A stretch of DNA of 64,000 bases from Arcicella rosea (GTDB taxonomy: Bacteria; Bacteroidota; Bacteroidia; Cytophagales; Spirosomataceae): NCBI RefSeq assembly GCF_014204325.1, contig NZ_JACHKT010000002.1:62001-126000 (forward strand), written 5' to 3'. Positions 1-7,945 of this stretch are shown piece by piece. The notes under the pieces were generated by a model. That model ran no database searches. It worked only from the letters and a program-made list of their open reading frames with translations, and was not told the DNA's origin. Positions within the stretch are counted from its first letter, which is position 1. Each line of letters starts with the position of its first letter. A program made the position numbers and the translations under genes.

Positions 1-958
1 TTCCATAACTACGTTGTCCGATTAACACGCCACGGTCATAATCTTGAATGACTCCTGCTACAATTTCAGCGGCTGAAGCACTTCTTGAATTTGTTAAAAC
101 CGTTACTGGAATTTCTGTATCCATTGCCGCATTTAAGCCAACATAAGTTTTATTCCAATCTTGTACTTTACCTTTGGTTGAAACAATTTCGGATTCTTTT
201 GGAAGAAAAATGTTACAAATATCAACTGCCATGTTCAACAATCCTCCCGGATTTTCACGTAAATCCAATACTAATTTTTTCATGCCTTTTCCTTTCAATT
301 CGGTAAATGCCGTACGAACTTCTTTGGAAGCAGTACTTGTAAAATCTTTTAAATCAATATAACCTACTTCGTTATTAATCATGCCGTAATATGGCACGTT
401 TTTCATTTTTACGACATCACGAGTAATCGAAAATTCTTCTAATTTATCCGTTCCATAACGTTTTACGGTTAGTTTTACGGCTGTTCCAGTTTGTCCTTTG
501 ATTAGTTTTCCAGCATCACCAATTTTTCGGGCTGCTAAATCAATGCCATCTACTTTTACAATTTCATCGCCAATGCGTAAACCTGATTTTTCTGCGGGTG
601 TACCTTCATCAATGAGCATAATCAATATTTTGCCGTTTCTATTACTTGTAACAATGCCAATGCCATTGTACTTGCCCGTCGTCATCGTCATATAATCTTC
701 GATTTCATCTTCTGCATAATACACAGTATATGGGTCGAATGATTTCAACATGGCATCAATAGACGTTTTGATGGTTCTATTGGGATTGATTTCATCTACG
801 TAATAACGGTTCAATTCCTTGAAGAGCGTTGCATAAATGTCTAAATTTTTGGCGATTTCGAAGAAGCGTTCGCCCGGGTCAGTAAATGAAGCCAACGAAA
901 AGCCCACCACAGTAACAGCTGTGATTATTAATGACTTAGCAGACATTTTTATATTCAT
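1..958 (-). CDS. S41 C-terminal processing peptidase (CtpA-like), partial
   Basis: This is a periplasmic serine protease of the tail-specific/CtpA family, which trims or degrades envelope proteins. About 319 N-terminal residues are visible; the C-terminus lies beyond the left edge. The start is ATG at 958, with an in-frame alternative at 946. A short hydrophobic signal or anchor segment (about residues 8-24) is followed by a PDZ domain (about 90-175, with the GLRIGDEI motif) and the S41 core. The nucleophile region SRSASAAE (about residues 291-298) is present. The catalytic lysine expected just after GQRSYG falls outside the window. It is encoded on the same strand as rnpA and rpmH, which lie upstream of it. 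The family is certain; the substrate is unknown. Confidence 0.9.
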   Translation of the reverse strand, partial: MNIKMSAKSLIITAVTVVGFSLASFTDPGERFFEIAKNLDIYATLFKELNRYYVDEINPNRTIKTSIDAMLKSFDPYTVYYAEDEIEDYMTMTTGKYNGIGIVTSNRNGKILIMLIDEGTPAEKSGLRIGDEIVKVDGIDLAARKIGDAGKLIKGQTGTAVKLTVKRYGTDKLEEFSITRDVVKMKNVPYYGMINNEVGYIDLKDFTSTASKEVRTAFTELKGKGMKKLVLDLRENPGGLLNMAVDICNIFLPKESEIVSTKGKVQDWNKTYVGLNAAMDTEIPVTVLTNSRSASAAEIVAGVIQDYDRGVLIGQRSYG

Positions 959-1092
959 TTGTCAGAAAATGTTAAAAGGGGAAATCGTAAAGTATTCATC
1001 CTTTACTTGATTGTACAAAGAACCAAACGAAGAAGTTTGTAGAAGTATTTCATAGCTTTGGTTAATTTCTTAGCTGATTGAAATACCGTTGG

Positions 1093-1551
1093 CTACACCA
1101 TTTTTTTGAAAATCGCTTTCATCGATTTTTCAATTTTGGCATAATCTTCTATCGTCTTTGCAATATACACAAAAGCAATATAAGCTGGAATTTGTGAAGA
1201 AGGTTTTTCCATCAAAAGATGTTTGTTCAAACGATAAGCCTCACGAGTACGGCGTTTGATGAGATTTCTGTCAACAGCATGTTTGAAGTAACGTTTTGAA
1301 ACAGAAATTAAAATAGCAGTATTAATTTTTGGTGTATTTTCTGTAGAAGTTTCAGGAATAATGTCAATCTCTGCATCAATGAATTCTGTACTCTCCGTTA
1401 CAGCGACTAAACTTGCATTATCGAGAATATAAGAAACACGAAAGGGGTAGAGAAAAACCGAGTTGATTTTTTCACTACCCTTTCTATCGAAGAGCTTATC
1501 TATAACTTTCTTAGAACTTAGACGTTCCGACTTTTTGAAAGTAAATTTCAT
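1093..1551 (-). CDS. rnpA: Ribonuclease P protein component
   Basis: This is the protein subunit of RNase P, which binds the catalytic RNA and helps mature the 5' ends of tRNAs. The 152-residue protein carries the family signature RNLIKRRTREAYR (residues 95-107), and its basic N-terminus resembles other RnpA proteins. It is longer than the roughly 120-residue enterobacterial protein because of an acidic stretch around residues 50-75 that lies between the conserved blocks. It follows rpmH on the same strand with a gap of about 100 bp, the classic rpmH-rnpA arrangement, and is probably transcribed from the rpmH promoter. Confidence 0.95.
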   Translation of the reverse strand: MKFTFKKSERLSSKKVIDKLFDRKGSEKINSVFLYPFRVSYILDNASLVAVTESTEFIDAEIDIIPETSTENTPKINTAILISVSKRYFKHAVDRNLIKRRTREAYRLNKHLLMEKPSSQIPAYIAFVYIAKTIEDYAKIEKSMKAIFKKMV

Positions 1552-1654
1552 GCTTTAATTTGTTAATTTGAAGATTTGCTCGCTTGAAAATGTCATTAAA
1601 ACAAAGTTCAAACGCTACTCATTTTCAAATTTTCAAATTGTTCACATTCTAAGA

Positions 1655-1810
1655 CTATTTACCTCTTTTCTCGTCTGAAACTGTCAATTTGTGTCTTCCT
1701 CTTGCACGACGAGCAGCCAAAGTACGGCGACCGTTTGGAGTTGACATTCTTTCACGGAATCCGTGTTTGTTCTTTCTTTTCTTTACAGAAGGTTGAAATG
1801 TTCTTTTCAT
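1655..1810 (-). CDS. rpmH: 50S ribosomal protein L34
   Basis: L34 is a small, very basic protein of the large ribosomal subunit. Reading the minus strand from ATG at 1810 gives 51 residues beginning [18 protein letters not shown] and ending in SDEKRGK, followed by TAG. The MKRTFQPS start and the [18 protein letters not shown] block are diagnostic for L34. A near-perfect Bacteroidota promoter lies just upstream, and rnpA follows downstream. Confidence 0.97.
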   Translation of the reverse strand: MKRTFQPSVKKRKNKHGFRERMSTPNGRRTLAARRARGRHKLTVSDEKRGK

Positions 1811-1853
1811 GGCATTATATCTTTATAATTCTTATATTTCTAAAACAGGACTG

Positions 1854-1884
1854 CAAAGGTACAGAAGTTTTTTGAAGTTGCAAA
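1854..1884 (-). promoter_or_regulatory. Bacteroidota-type promoter for rpmH-rnpA
   Basis: On the minus strand, TTTG (1884-1881) is followed by exactly 19 bp and then TACCTTTG (1861-1854). This fits the Bacteroidota sigma-A consensus TTTG-N19-TAnnTTTG. It lies about 45 bp upstream of the rpmH start. Confidence 0.8.
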
Positions 1885-1926
1885 TTCTTTCTAAAAACTT
1901 TCTGACACTAAGGTAATGATAATGAG

Positions 1927-1934
1927 TATCTTTG
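1927..1934 (+). promoter_or_regulatory. Candidate -7 element for the M61 peptidase gene
   Basis: TATCTTTG matches the Bacteroidota -7 consensus TAnnTTTG and lies about 80 bp upstream of the 2015 start. The -33 element is weak (TTTC-like around 1898-1902), so this is less certain than the divergent rpmH promoter. Confidence 0.45.
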
Positions 1935-2014
1935 ATGGAAATTATTAGAAAATTAGTCCTAAATACTTATTCAACACGCTAATTTTATATCACTTTGAAA
2001 AGCTTAATAAGAAT

Positions 2015-3457
2015 ATGAATTATAAAATTGATGTTAAAGAACCACAAAGCCATCTCTTAGATATAGAAATGCTTATTGAAAATATTCAGTCGGAAACGAT
2101 TGAAATTCAGTTGCCTGCATGGCGACCAGGACGATATGAATTACAAAACTTTGCTAAAAATGTTCAGCGTTTTGAAATATTTGACTTAGCAGGTAATTTA
2201 CTTGAATTTAGGAAAATTGCTAAAGATAGATGGAAAGTAAACACTTCTGATATTCAGTCAGTTAAAATAGTTTTTACTTATTTTGCAAATGTACAAAATG
2301 CAGGAAGTTCCTTTGTGGATGATACGGTAATGTACATCAATTTTGTAAACTGTTTGCCATACGTTGAAGGCAGAATGGATGAAGCCTGTGAAGTAAGTAT
2401 TTCGTTACCAGACGACTACAAAATTGTGTGCGGTTTGCCTAATAAAGTCAACGAGCCGCATACTTTGTTGGCATCAGACTATTATCATTTGGTGGACTCA
2501 CCGATGCTGGCAAGTCCGTATTTACAACATAAAACATATCGTGTTGCCGATACAGAATTTTTTATTTGGTTTTTGGGAAATTATATTCCAAACTGGGAAA
2601 AAACTTTGGCAGACTTCCAACAATTCACCCAAAAACAGATTGAAGTAATGGGCGATTTTCCTGAAAAGGACTATCATTTCATCAATTGGATGTTGCCTAC
2701 TTCTTTTTATCATGGCGTAGAACATCGCAATTCTACCATGATAGTTTTAGGACCAGCTTCCGAAGGCGAAGGACTTTATACAGATTTATTGGGCATCAGT
2801 TCACATGAATTATATCATGCTTGGAATATCTGTAAAATTCGTCCGATAGAAATGTCACCTTATGATTTTACCAAAGAAAATTACTTCCCAACGGGTTTTG
2901 TGGCCGAAGGCGTAACTACTTATTTTGGCGATTTATTCTTGGTGCAATCAGGAGTATTTAATTTAGAAGCCTATTTAAAGGAATTAGAAACGGTCATCAA
3001 ACGCCATTTTGAACAAGATGGAAAAGCCTTTCAATCGCTTGTAGAATCTTCTTTTGATTTATGGTTAGATGGTTACAGTCAACCCATTCCGCATCGCAGA
3101 GTATCAATTTATCAAAAAGGAGCAGTAGTTGCTTTGATTTTAGATTTAATGATTCGCTTGAAATTCGGTAATCGTCGTTCATTGGGCAATGTGATGCAAT
3201 TGATGTGGGAGCGTTTTGGAAAAACAGGCGAAGGCTATTCGATAGAAGATTATCAAAAAGTTTGTGAAGAAGTATATGCAGGTTCATTAAAAACCTATTT
3301 TAAAGACTGCATTTACGGCAATATACCTTTAGAAAGTTTAGTAAACGAATTACTACAAGCTTTTAGCATCAGTATAGAATGGAACGAAAACGGCAAAATA
3401 CATTTGGAATTATTAGATTCAGAGAATGAAAACCTAAAGTTGTGGTTAAATTTGTAA
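2015..3457 (+). CDS. M61 family metallopeptidase (glycyl aminopeptidase-like)
   Basis: This is a zinc metallopeptidase of the M61 (glycyl aminopeptidase) family. The 480-residue protein has the N-terminal beta domain with the conserved PAWRPGRYELQNFAKN segment (residues 34-49). The gluzincin zinc motif HELYH is at 264-268, and the downstream AEG motif (glutamate 298) gives the likely third ligand. No signal peptide is visible, so it is probably cytoplasmic. Many M61 proteins are about 580-620 residues with a C-terminal PDZ domain. This one stops before a recognisable PDZ, and no downstream frame continues it, so the short form appears natural. It stands alone between rpmH (divergent) and an antitoxin-like gene. 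The physiological substrate is unknown. Confidence 0.88.
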   Translation: MNYKIDVKEPQSHLLDIEMLIENIQSETIEIQLPAWRPGRYELQNFAKNVQRFEIFDLAGNLLEFRKIAKDRWKVNTSDIQSVKIVFTYFANVQNAGSSFVDDTVMYINFVNCLPYVEGRMDEACEVSISLPDDYKIVCGLPNKVNEPHTLLASDYYHLVDSPMLASPYLQHKTYRVADTEFFIWFLGNYIPNWEKTLADFQQFTQKQIEVMGDFPEKDYHFINWMLPTSFYHGVEHRNSTMIVLGPASEGEGLYTDLLGISSHELYHAWNICKIRPIEMSPYDFTKENYFPTGFVAEGVTTYFGDLFLVQSGVFNLEAYLKELETVIKRHFEQDGKAFQSLVESSFDLWLDGYSQPIPHRRVSIYQKGAVVALILDLMIRLKFGNRRSLGNVMQLMWERFGKTGEGYSIEDYQKVCEEVYAGSLKTYFKDCIYGNIPLESLVNELLQAFSISIEWNENGKIHLELLDSENENLKLWLNL

Positions 3458-3506
3458 ACTAATTTTGTATCACCTGTTTTTATAAATTAAAAGGTTATAT
3501 TTTGTT

Positions 3507-3539
3507 ATGATAATTGAATTTGATAACGATTATCATTAA
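3507..3539 (+). pseudogene. HigB/RelE-type toxin N-terminal remnant
   Basis: An ATG at 3507 opens a ten-codon frame encoding MIIEFDNDYH and then stops. HigB-like toxins of the RelE superfamily in Bacteroidota commonly start with a MIIEFD-like strand, and higB normally sits directly before higA. A HigA-type gene follows immediately here, so I read this as the truncated start of a lost toxin gene. The peptide is very short, and chance similarity cannot be excluded. Confidence 0.4.
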
Positions 3540-3852
3540 TAAAATAAAAAGAAGATTAGACACAAACTACCTTACTCCTGTGGCAATGCCCCCAAGCGAT
3601 TTGTTGCGTAATGAAATCAAAGAAAGAGGACTAAAACAAACTGACTTAGCAGAAAAATTAGGAATTAGTCAGCCTTTTTTGAATTGTTTATTAAAAGAAA
3701 AGAAGAAAGTAAGTATTGAGTTAGCCATCAGATTAGAAGAAGTATTAGATATTGAAGCCGAGCAATGGGTGAAACTCCAAAGACTTTTTGATAAAATAGA
3801 AACAAGAAATAAAACAGAGCAAAGTCTTCAAAACTTAAATATTTCATCTTAA
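3514..3852 (+). CDS. higA: HigA-family antitoxin, Xre-type HTH (apparently orphan)
   Basis: This is a helix-turn-helix DNA-binding protein of the HigA/VapI antitoxin group. The HTH reads LKQTDLAEKLGISQPFLNCL with the flanking SIELAIRLEEVLD, and PPSDLLRNEIKERG matches the N-terminal block that in HigA is usually PGEILREEF-like. The start is unclear. The frame opens at TTG 3514, while the first ATG (3586) falls inside the conserved block and the in-frame GTG is at 3580. The N-terminal residues from 3514 are probably fusion sequence, because no full-length HigB gene precedes it, only a ten-codon toxin-like remnant overlapping this start. It may still bind DNA as a stand-alone regulator, or be decaying. 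Confidence 0.7.
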   Translation: MNLITIIINKIKRRLDTNYLTPVAMPPSDLLRNEIKERGLKQTDLAEKLGISQPFLNCLLKEKKKVSIELAIRLEEVLDIEAEQWVKLQRLFDKIETRNKTEQSLQNLNISS

Positions 3853-4045
3853 AAAAGAGAAAGTATTTTAGTGGCGATGATGGCGTAAAAAGAGTAATAC
3901 TCTTGTCTTTAACAATCTTAAATCTATTTCTTTTGTACAGCAGAATTTAAAAAGTAATGCGAGTATTTCATTTTAAGAACACAGACAACTGAAAGAGTAT
4001 GAAAGTAAAGCCCCAAATATTTAATCAAAACATAAAAATAGATTT

Positions 4046-4567
4046 ATGAAAAGAATATTATTACCAATACTATTTTCAATATCAAGTTTTTGTTATGGAC
4101 AAACAACCGACAATACTTATTTGTTGAGAGCAATAAAGAAGGACAATGCAGGAGATTACAAAGGTGCTATACAAGACTATAACAAATTAATCGAAATTAA
4201 CCCAGAAGATGACTATTATTATGGTAAAAGAGGGATGGCAAAGGCTAGTTTAGGAGATCATGTAGGAGCGATACAAGACTTTAGTAGAGCAATCAAAATT
4301 TATTATCCAAAAACTCATTATGCTCCAAATCCTCTTTATTACCAGCAAAGAGCGCTAAGTAAAGCTAAACTAGGAGATCATAGAGGTGCAATACAAGACT
4401 TCAACAATGCAATTGAAATTGTACCAGAATATCCTTGGCATTACTATTACAGAGGGATTTCTAAGGTGATGTTAGGTGATAAAAATGGAGGCTGTTTAGA
4501 CTTTAGTAAAGCTGGGGAGTTAGGGAATAGGCAAGCTTATGAAGCGATAAAAAAATATTGTAATTGA
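4046..4567 (+). CDS. Secreted tetratricopeptide repeat protein
   Basis: The 173-residue protein has a signal peptide (MKRILLPILFSISSFCYGQ, with cleavage expected after YG). Three TPR-like units of about 34 residues follow, each with the pattern GDxxGAIQDxxxAI, for example GDYKGAIQDYNKLIEINPED and GDHRGAIQDFNNAIEI. Such proteins are periplasmic or surface protein-interaction scaffolds. The near-identical GAIQDF core shows recent internal duplication. It has no operon partner: 193 bp upstream and about 600 bp downstream hold no convincing genes on its strand. The partner and role are unknown. Confidence 0.8.
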   Translation: MKRILLPILFSISSFCYGQTTDNTYLLRAIKKDNAGDYKGAIQDYNKLIEINPEDDYYYGKRGMAKASLGDHVGAIQDFSRAIKIYYPKTHYAPNPLYYQQRALSKAKLGDHRGAIQDFNNAIEIVPEYPWHYYYRGISKVMLGDKNGGCLDFSKAGELGNRQAYEAIKKYCN

Positions 4568-4785
4568 AAAGTAGAATAGATTTTAATAGAACATTTCATT
4601 GTCAGTGTCTTCACAGATAATAACGAGTGTCCAATATTAAATTAACTTATATAAATATACCTCTATTGCTTTTACGATTAGGAAAAATGATAAAATTGGT
4701 TTCGTCTTTGTGGGTAAAAATCACCAACAGTTGTGTAAAGTTAGGGTTAAATTTATAGTGGAAAAACTGTTTACTTTGATAGAAG

Positions 4786-4822
4786 ATGATTTTGAAGGTA
4801 AATTAATTACCTTCAAAATCAT
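4786..4822. terminator. Perfect 16-bp hairpin
   Basis: Arms 4786-4801 and 4807-4822 are perfect inverted repeats (ATGATTTTGAAGGTAA and its complement) around a 5-nt loop. The structure overlaps the stop codon of the small minus-strand reading frame at 4819-5007, so it may terminate that transcript. No clear U-run follows on either strand. Confidence 0.5.
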
Positions 4823-5007
4823 TGACCAAACTCATCGATGAATACTTGGTTTAACATATTTAATTCTTCAATAAATAAAGGAATTAATATACAAACTATT
4901 GACAAGATAAAAATTAAGAAGAAACAAAAGGAAGCCTCAGAAAGGTTTTCTACTTGAAATTTTAGTTCTTTAGATGATAGTTGAAATTTTATTTTACTAT
5001 GCTTCAT
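4819..5007 (-). CDS. Possible small single-span membrane protein
   Basis: This 62-residue minus-strand frame has a charged N-terminus (MKHSKIKFQLSSKELKFQ), one strongly hydrophobic helix (about residues 27-46, FCFFLIFILSIVCILIPLF) and a short acidic tail. I recognise no family. It is supported by a perfect hairpin that begins within its stop codon and by the lack of any other gene in this 600-bp interval. AT-rich DNA easily produces such frames, there is no clear promoter, and an overlapping plus-strand frame is equally long. Treat it as tentative. Confidence 0.25.
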   Translation of the reverse strand: MKHSKIKFQLSSKELKFQVENLSEASFCFFLIFILSIVCILIPLFIEELNMLNQVFIDEFGQ

Positions 5008-5183
5008 TACTTGGTTTGTTTAAATTGATTTTCTATATGTTGTACTTTATACTTTGTTATTATTCTTTCTCAAATTTCATAAAGGAAAATAATAGGATGA
5101 AATTTAGCGTAGATTATTATAGCTATTCTACTGTCAACTATCAATGTAAAATTGTTGTATAAGCCACAAATGGCTTGAAAAAT

Positions 5184-6365
5184 ATGAAAGATAAAATAAA
5201 ACAATTAGCCAATGATTTGGCTGGAGAATTCGTTGCGAATCGCAGACATTTGCACCAAAACCCTGAGTTGTCTTATGAAGAATTTAAAACTCAGCAATAC
5301 GTTGCCGCACGTTTGAAGGAAATTGGTATTACGCCAACAGAAATTGCCAATACTGGTTTAGTGGCAACGATTGAAGGCAATAACCCTTCTTCAAAAATCG
5401 TGGCTTTGCGTGCTGACATGGATGCTTTGCCGATTGTTGAAGCAAACGATGTACCTTATAAATCATTAAATCAAGGGGTAATGCACGCTTGCGGACATGA
5501 TGTGCATACAGCTTCTTTATTGGGCGTGTCTAAAATTTTATACAATCTCCGCAATGAGTTCGATGGAACGGTGAAATTAGTTTTTCAACCTGCGGAAGAA
5601 AAAGCACCTGGCGGAGCTTCGGTCATGATTGCCGAAGGAGCTTTGCTAAACCCTGCACCCAGTAAAATGCTTGGTCAGCACGTTGCACCGAATATTCCTG
5701 TGGGTAAAATCGGCTTCCGTGAAGGGATGTACATGGCAAGTGCGGATGAATTGTACTTTACCGTAAAAGGCAAAGGTGGACACGGTGCTATGCCTGAATT
5801 GGGCATCGACCCAGTGTTGATTACTTCGCATATTATCGTGGCTTTACAGCAAATTATTAGCCGAAACAGAAATCCACGTTATCCGTCTGTTTTGACTTTC
5901 GGAAAAGTAATTGCCAATGGTGCTACCAACGTGATTCCAAACGAAGTATATGTAGAAGGTACTTTCCGTGCGATGGACGAAGTTTGGCGTGCAGATGCTT
6001 TGGCTCGTATCAAAAAAATGGCAGAAGGCATTGCGGAATCAATGGGTGGAACTTGTGAAGTATTTATTCAAAAAGGGTATCCATTCTTGAAAAATGAACC
6101 AGAACTCACTCGCAGAATGAAAGGTGCAGCAGTGGAGTACATGGGCGAAGAAAACGTAATTGACTTAGATATTTGGTTGGCTGCCGAAGATTTTGCCTAT
6201 TATACTCATCATGTTGATTCATGTTTCTATCGTTTGGGTACTCGTAACGAAGAAAAAGGCATTATTTCAGGGGTTCATACGCCTACTTTTGATATTGATG
6301 AAAGTGCTTTGGAAATCGGAGCAGGCTTGATGTCTTGGTTGGCAGTGAGTGAATTGGCTTTATAA
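5184..6365 (+). CDS. M20 family amidohydrolase (hippurate hydrolase-like)
   Basis: This is a metal-dependent amidohydrolase of peptidase family M20D, which removes acyl groups from amino acids or related amides in the cytoplasm. Numbering from ATG 5184 (393 residues), the metal-site block HACGHDVH is at 101-108, with the EE pair at 139-140 in PAEEKAPGG. The LRADMDALPI motif precedes it and the C-terminal HTPTFDID contributes the last histidine. An in-frame TTG nine bases upstream (5175) is less likely as the start. There is no signal peptide. The exact substrate cannot be told from sequence; hippurate, N-acyl amino acids and indole-acetyl conjugates are all known in the family. A strong terminator follows directly. 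Confidence 0.9.
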   Translation: MKDKIKQLANDLAGEFVANRRHLHQNPELSYEEFKTQQYVAARLKEIGITPTEIANTGLVATIEGNNPSSKIVALRADMDALPIVEANDVPYKSLNQGVMHACGHDVHTASLLGVSKILYNLRNEFDGTVKLVFQPAEEKAPGGASVMIAEGALLNPAPSKMLGQHVAPNIPVGKIGFREGMYMASADELYFTVKGKGGHGAMPELGIDPVLITSHIIVALQQIISRNRNPRYPSVLTFGKVIANGATNVIPNEVYVEGTFRAMDEVWRADALARIKKMAEGIAESMGGTCEVFIQKGYPFLKNEPELTRRMKGAAVEYMGEENVIDLDIWLAAEDFAYYTHHVDSCFYRLGTRNEEKGIISGVHTPTFDIDESALEIGAGLMSWLAVSELAL

Positions 6366-6380
6366 TCATTCAATAATTTA

Positions 6381-6422
6381 ACAAAACCCCTTAAACTTTA
6401 CAGTTGAGGGGTTTTGTTTTTG
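6381..6422 (+). terminator. Intrinsic terminator of the M20 amidohydrolase gene
   Basis: The arms ACAAAACCCCTTAA (6381-6394) and TTGAGGGGTTTTGT (6404-6417) pair with a single G-U type mismatch and run into a T-rich tail. It lies 16 bp after the stop codon at 6365. Confidence 0.8.
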
Positions 6423-6434
6423 TAGCATACTTTT

Positions 6435-6728
6435 GTGATTCGCATGACACAAATTCTGTCATCGAAGAGATGTTTAGTGATTCGCATAACACAAATTCTG
6501 TCATCGAAGAGATATTTAGTGATTCACTTGACACAATTTCTGTCATCGAAGAGATGTTTAGTGATTCACTTGACACAATTTATGTCATCGAAGAGATATT
6601 TAGTGATTCGCTTGACACAAATTCTGTCATCGAAGAGATATTTTATGATTCGCTTGACACAAATTATGTCATCGAAGAGATATTTTGTGATTCGCTTGAC
6701 ATAAATTAAGTCATCGAAGAGATAAAAA
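6435..6728. repeat. Seven-copy 42-bp tandem repeat array
   Basis: Seven direct head-to-tail units of exactly 42 bp begin at 6435, 6477, 6519, 6561, 6603, 6645 and 6687. Each unit opens with GTGATTCGCTTGACAC (or a close variant) and contains TCATCGAAGAGAT. Most units carry the inverted pair TGACA-N7-TGTCA. Substitutions are scattered and no unit is shortened. There are no spacers, so it is not a CRISPR. Because 42 is divisible by three, several frames stay open across the array. The longest plus-strand one starts inside the preceding terminator stem, so it is unlikely to be a gene. A spacing of 42 bp is four B-DNA turns, putting every inverted repeat on the same helix face. Confidence 0.95.
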
Positions 6729-6776
6729 GTTTTTAATTATCACGGAATGGTAGGGAGTGTCAGGATTGATATAAAA

Positions 6777-7295
6777 ATGGCAAAAATGAATTTCTGTCCA
6801 CAATGTGGAAAAAGCTTGATTACCAAGTTTAAAGATGATAGAGAAAGGATACTCTGTGCCGATGAAGACGATTGTGGTTTTGTGCATTGGAATAACCCAA
6901 CGCCTGTAGTAGCTGCCATTGTTGAACACGAAGGCGATATTATTCTTGCTAGAAATACCGCATGGCCCGAAGGCTGGTTTGCTTTAATCACAGGCTTTCT
7001 GGAAGCAGGCGAAACGCCCGAAGAAGGTATTTTACGAGAAGTAAAAGAAGAATTAAACCTTGATGGCGAAATCGTAGAATTGATAGGTTTGTACGAATTT
7101 CACAGAATGAACCAATTGTTGATTACGTATCATGTTCGGGCAAAAGGAACGATACAATTAAGTCCAGAATTGTTGGAATATCAACGTAAAAAAGACTATG
7201 AAATCAATCCGTGGCCATCAGGCACTGGCAAAGCCGTACAAGACTGGCAAGCAAAAAGAGGGATTTTTAATGAAGTAATTGAGTTTAGGAAATAG
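6777..7295 (+). CDS. Zinc-ribbon NUDIX hydrolase
   Basis: This NUDIX pyrophosphohydrolase has an N-terminal zinc ribbon, the general plan of NudC-like NADH pyrophosphatases. The CPQCG knuckle is near residue 6 and CADEDDCG near 30-37. The NUDIX box runs GFLEAGETPEEGILREVKEE, with the catalytic REVKEE. The usual NudC SQPWPFP-type signature is absent; an NPWP segment near the C-terminus is the closest match, so the substrate is uncertain. ATG 6777 is preferred over ATG 6747 because the family alignment begins at MNFCPQCG and 6777 has an A-rich upstream. The 3' end overlaps the convergent pnuC gene by 11 bp. Confidence 0.85.
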   Translation: MAKMNFCPQCGKSLITKFKDDRERILCADEDDCGFVHWNNPTPVVAAIVEHEGDIILARNTAWPEGWFALITGFLEAGETPEEGILREVKEELNLDGEIVELIGLYEFHRMNQLLITYHVRAKGTIQLSPELLEYQRKKDYEINPWPSGTGKAVQDWQAKRGIFNEVIEFRK

Positions 7296-7863
7296 CTTGG
7301 CTTTTCTTCCAGTCCTGATAACCTTTAATTGCCAAAGCCAATAAAAGTAAATATAAAACACTTGTTCCGTAAAGCCCTTTATATAAGTACATACCTGTAT
7401 AAAAAAAGTCAGCACCAATCCATAGGAGCCAGTTTTCAAGGTATTTTCTTGCCATCATCCATTGAGCAATTAAACTAATTGCTGTCAGTGCTGAATCCAC
7501 ATAAGGCAAACTAGCATCCGAGTATTTACTGTGCATATAGCCAGAAGCCAAGGTGAAAGCCAAGAAAATTACAGAACAAGCGAGCCAAAATTTAGTGGGC
7601 ATTGTCGTTACTGGTAATTCTGTTCGTGCTTTGCCACCGAAAAGCCATTGATACCAGCCATAAATACTCAAAACAATAAATACTCCTTGCAATTCCATAT
7701 CCGAATACAATTTGAATTGCCAGTAAATCACGCCATAAATCCCAGAAGAAACAATTGCCCAAAACCAGCCCCAAATATTTTGGCGAGTATTCAGCCAAAC
7801 ACAAATTAATGTTGTGAGTATCCCTAAGCCTTCTAACCAGTTTTGTTGGATGTATTCTTGCAT
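7285..7863 (-). CDS. pnuC: Nicotinamide riboside transporter PnuC
   Basis: This inner-membrane facilitator of the PnuC family imports nicotinamide riboside or a related vitamin for NAD synthesis. The 192-residue protein has about seven membrane spans and the family patterns NIWGWFWAIVSSGIYG near the N-terminus and WIGADFFYTGMYLYKGLY near the C-terminus. Paralogues PnuT (thiamine) and PnuX exist, but no TPP riboswitch is visible upstream. The convergent neighbour is a zinc-ribbon NUDIX hydrolase, which would fit pyridine nucleotide turnover. The two genes overlap tail to tail, so this is only suggestive. Confidence 0.9.
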   Translation of the reverse strand: MQEYIQQNWLEGLGILTTLICVWLNTRQNIWGWFWAIVSSGIYGVIYWQFKLYSDMELQGVFIVLSIYGWYQWLFGGKARTELPVTTMPTKFWLACSVIFLAFTLASGYMHSKYSDASLPYVDSALTAISLIAQWMMARKYLENWLLWIGADFFYTGMYLYKGLYGTSVLYLLLLALAIKGYQDWKKSQAIS

Positions 7864-7945
7864 GATTATTTAATTTGAAAATATGGGAATTTGAAGATTT
7901 GAAAATGTTTTTTTGATAAAAATAAAAAAGCTCATAACTCAAGGC

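Noticed and set aside
4647-4802. Minus-strand open stretch resembling a protein C-terminus (ending RKSNRGIFI)
   Set aside because: No start codon, no recognised family and only about 50 codons. It might be a gene fragment, but the evidence is too thin to list.
4974-5162. 62-residue plus-strand frame upstream of the M20 gene
   Set aside because: It is hydrophobic AT-rich sequence overlapping the opposite-strand candidate, with no family or downstream coupling.
6404-6709. 101-residue plus-strand frame across the 42-bp array (and parallel frames on both strands)
   Set aside because: It starts inside the preceding terminator stem, and three frames stay open only because the period is a multiple of three. 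No start signal or family similarity.
6435-6728. CRISPR array
   Set aside because: Units are contiguous without unique spacers and no cas genes are present.
7864-7945. TPP or other riboswitch upstream of pnuC
   Set aside because: The conserved CTGAGA core and associated stems are absent.
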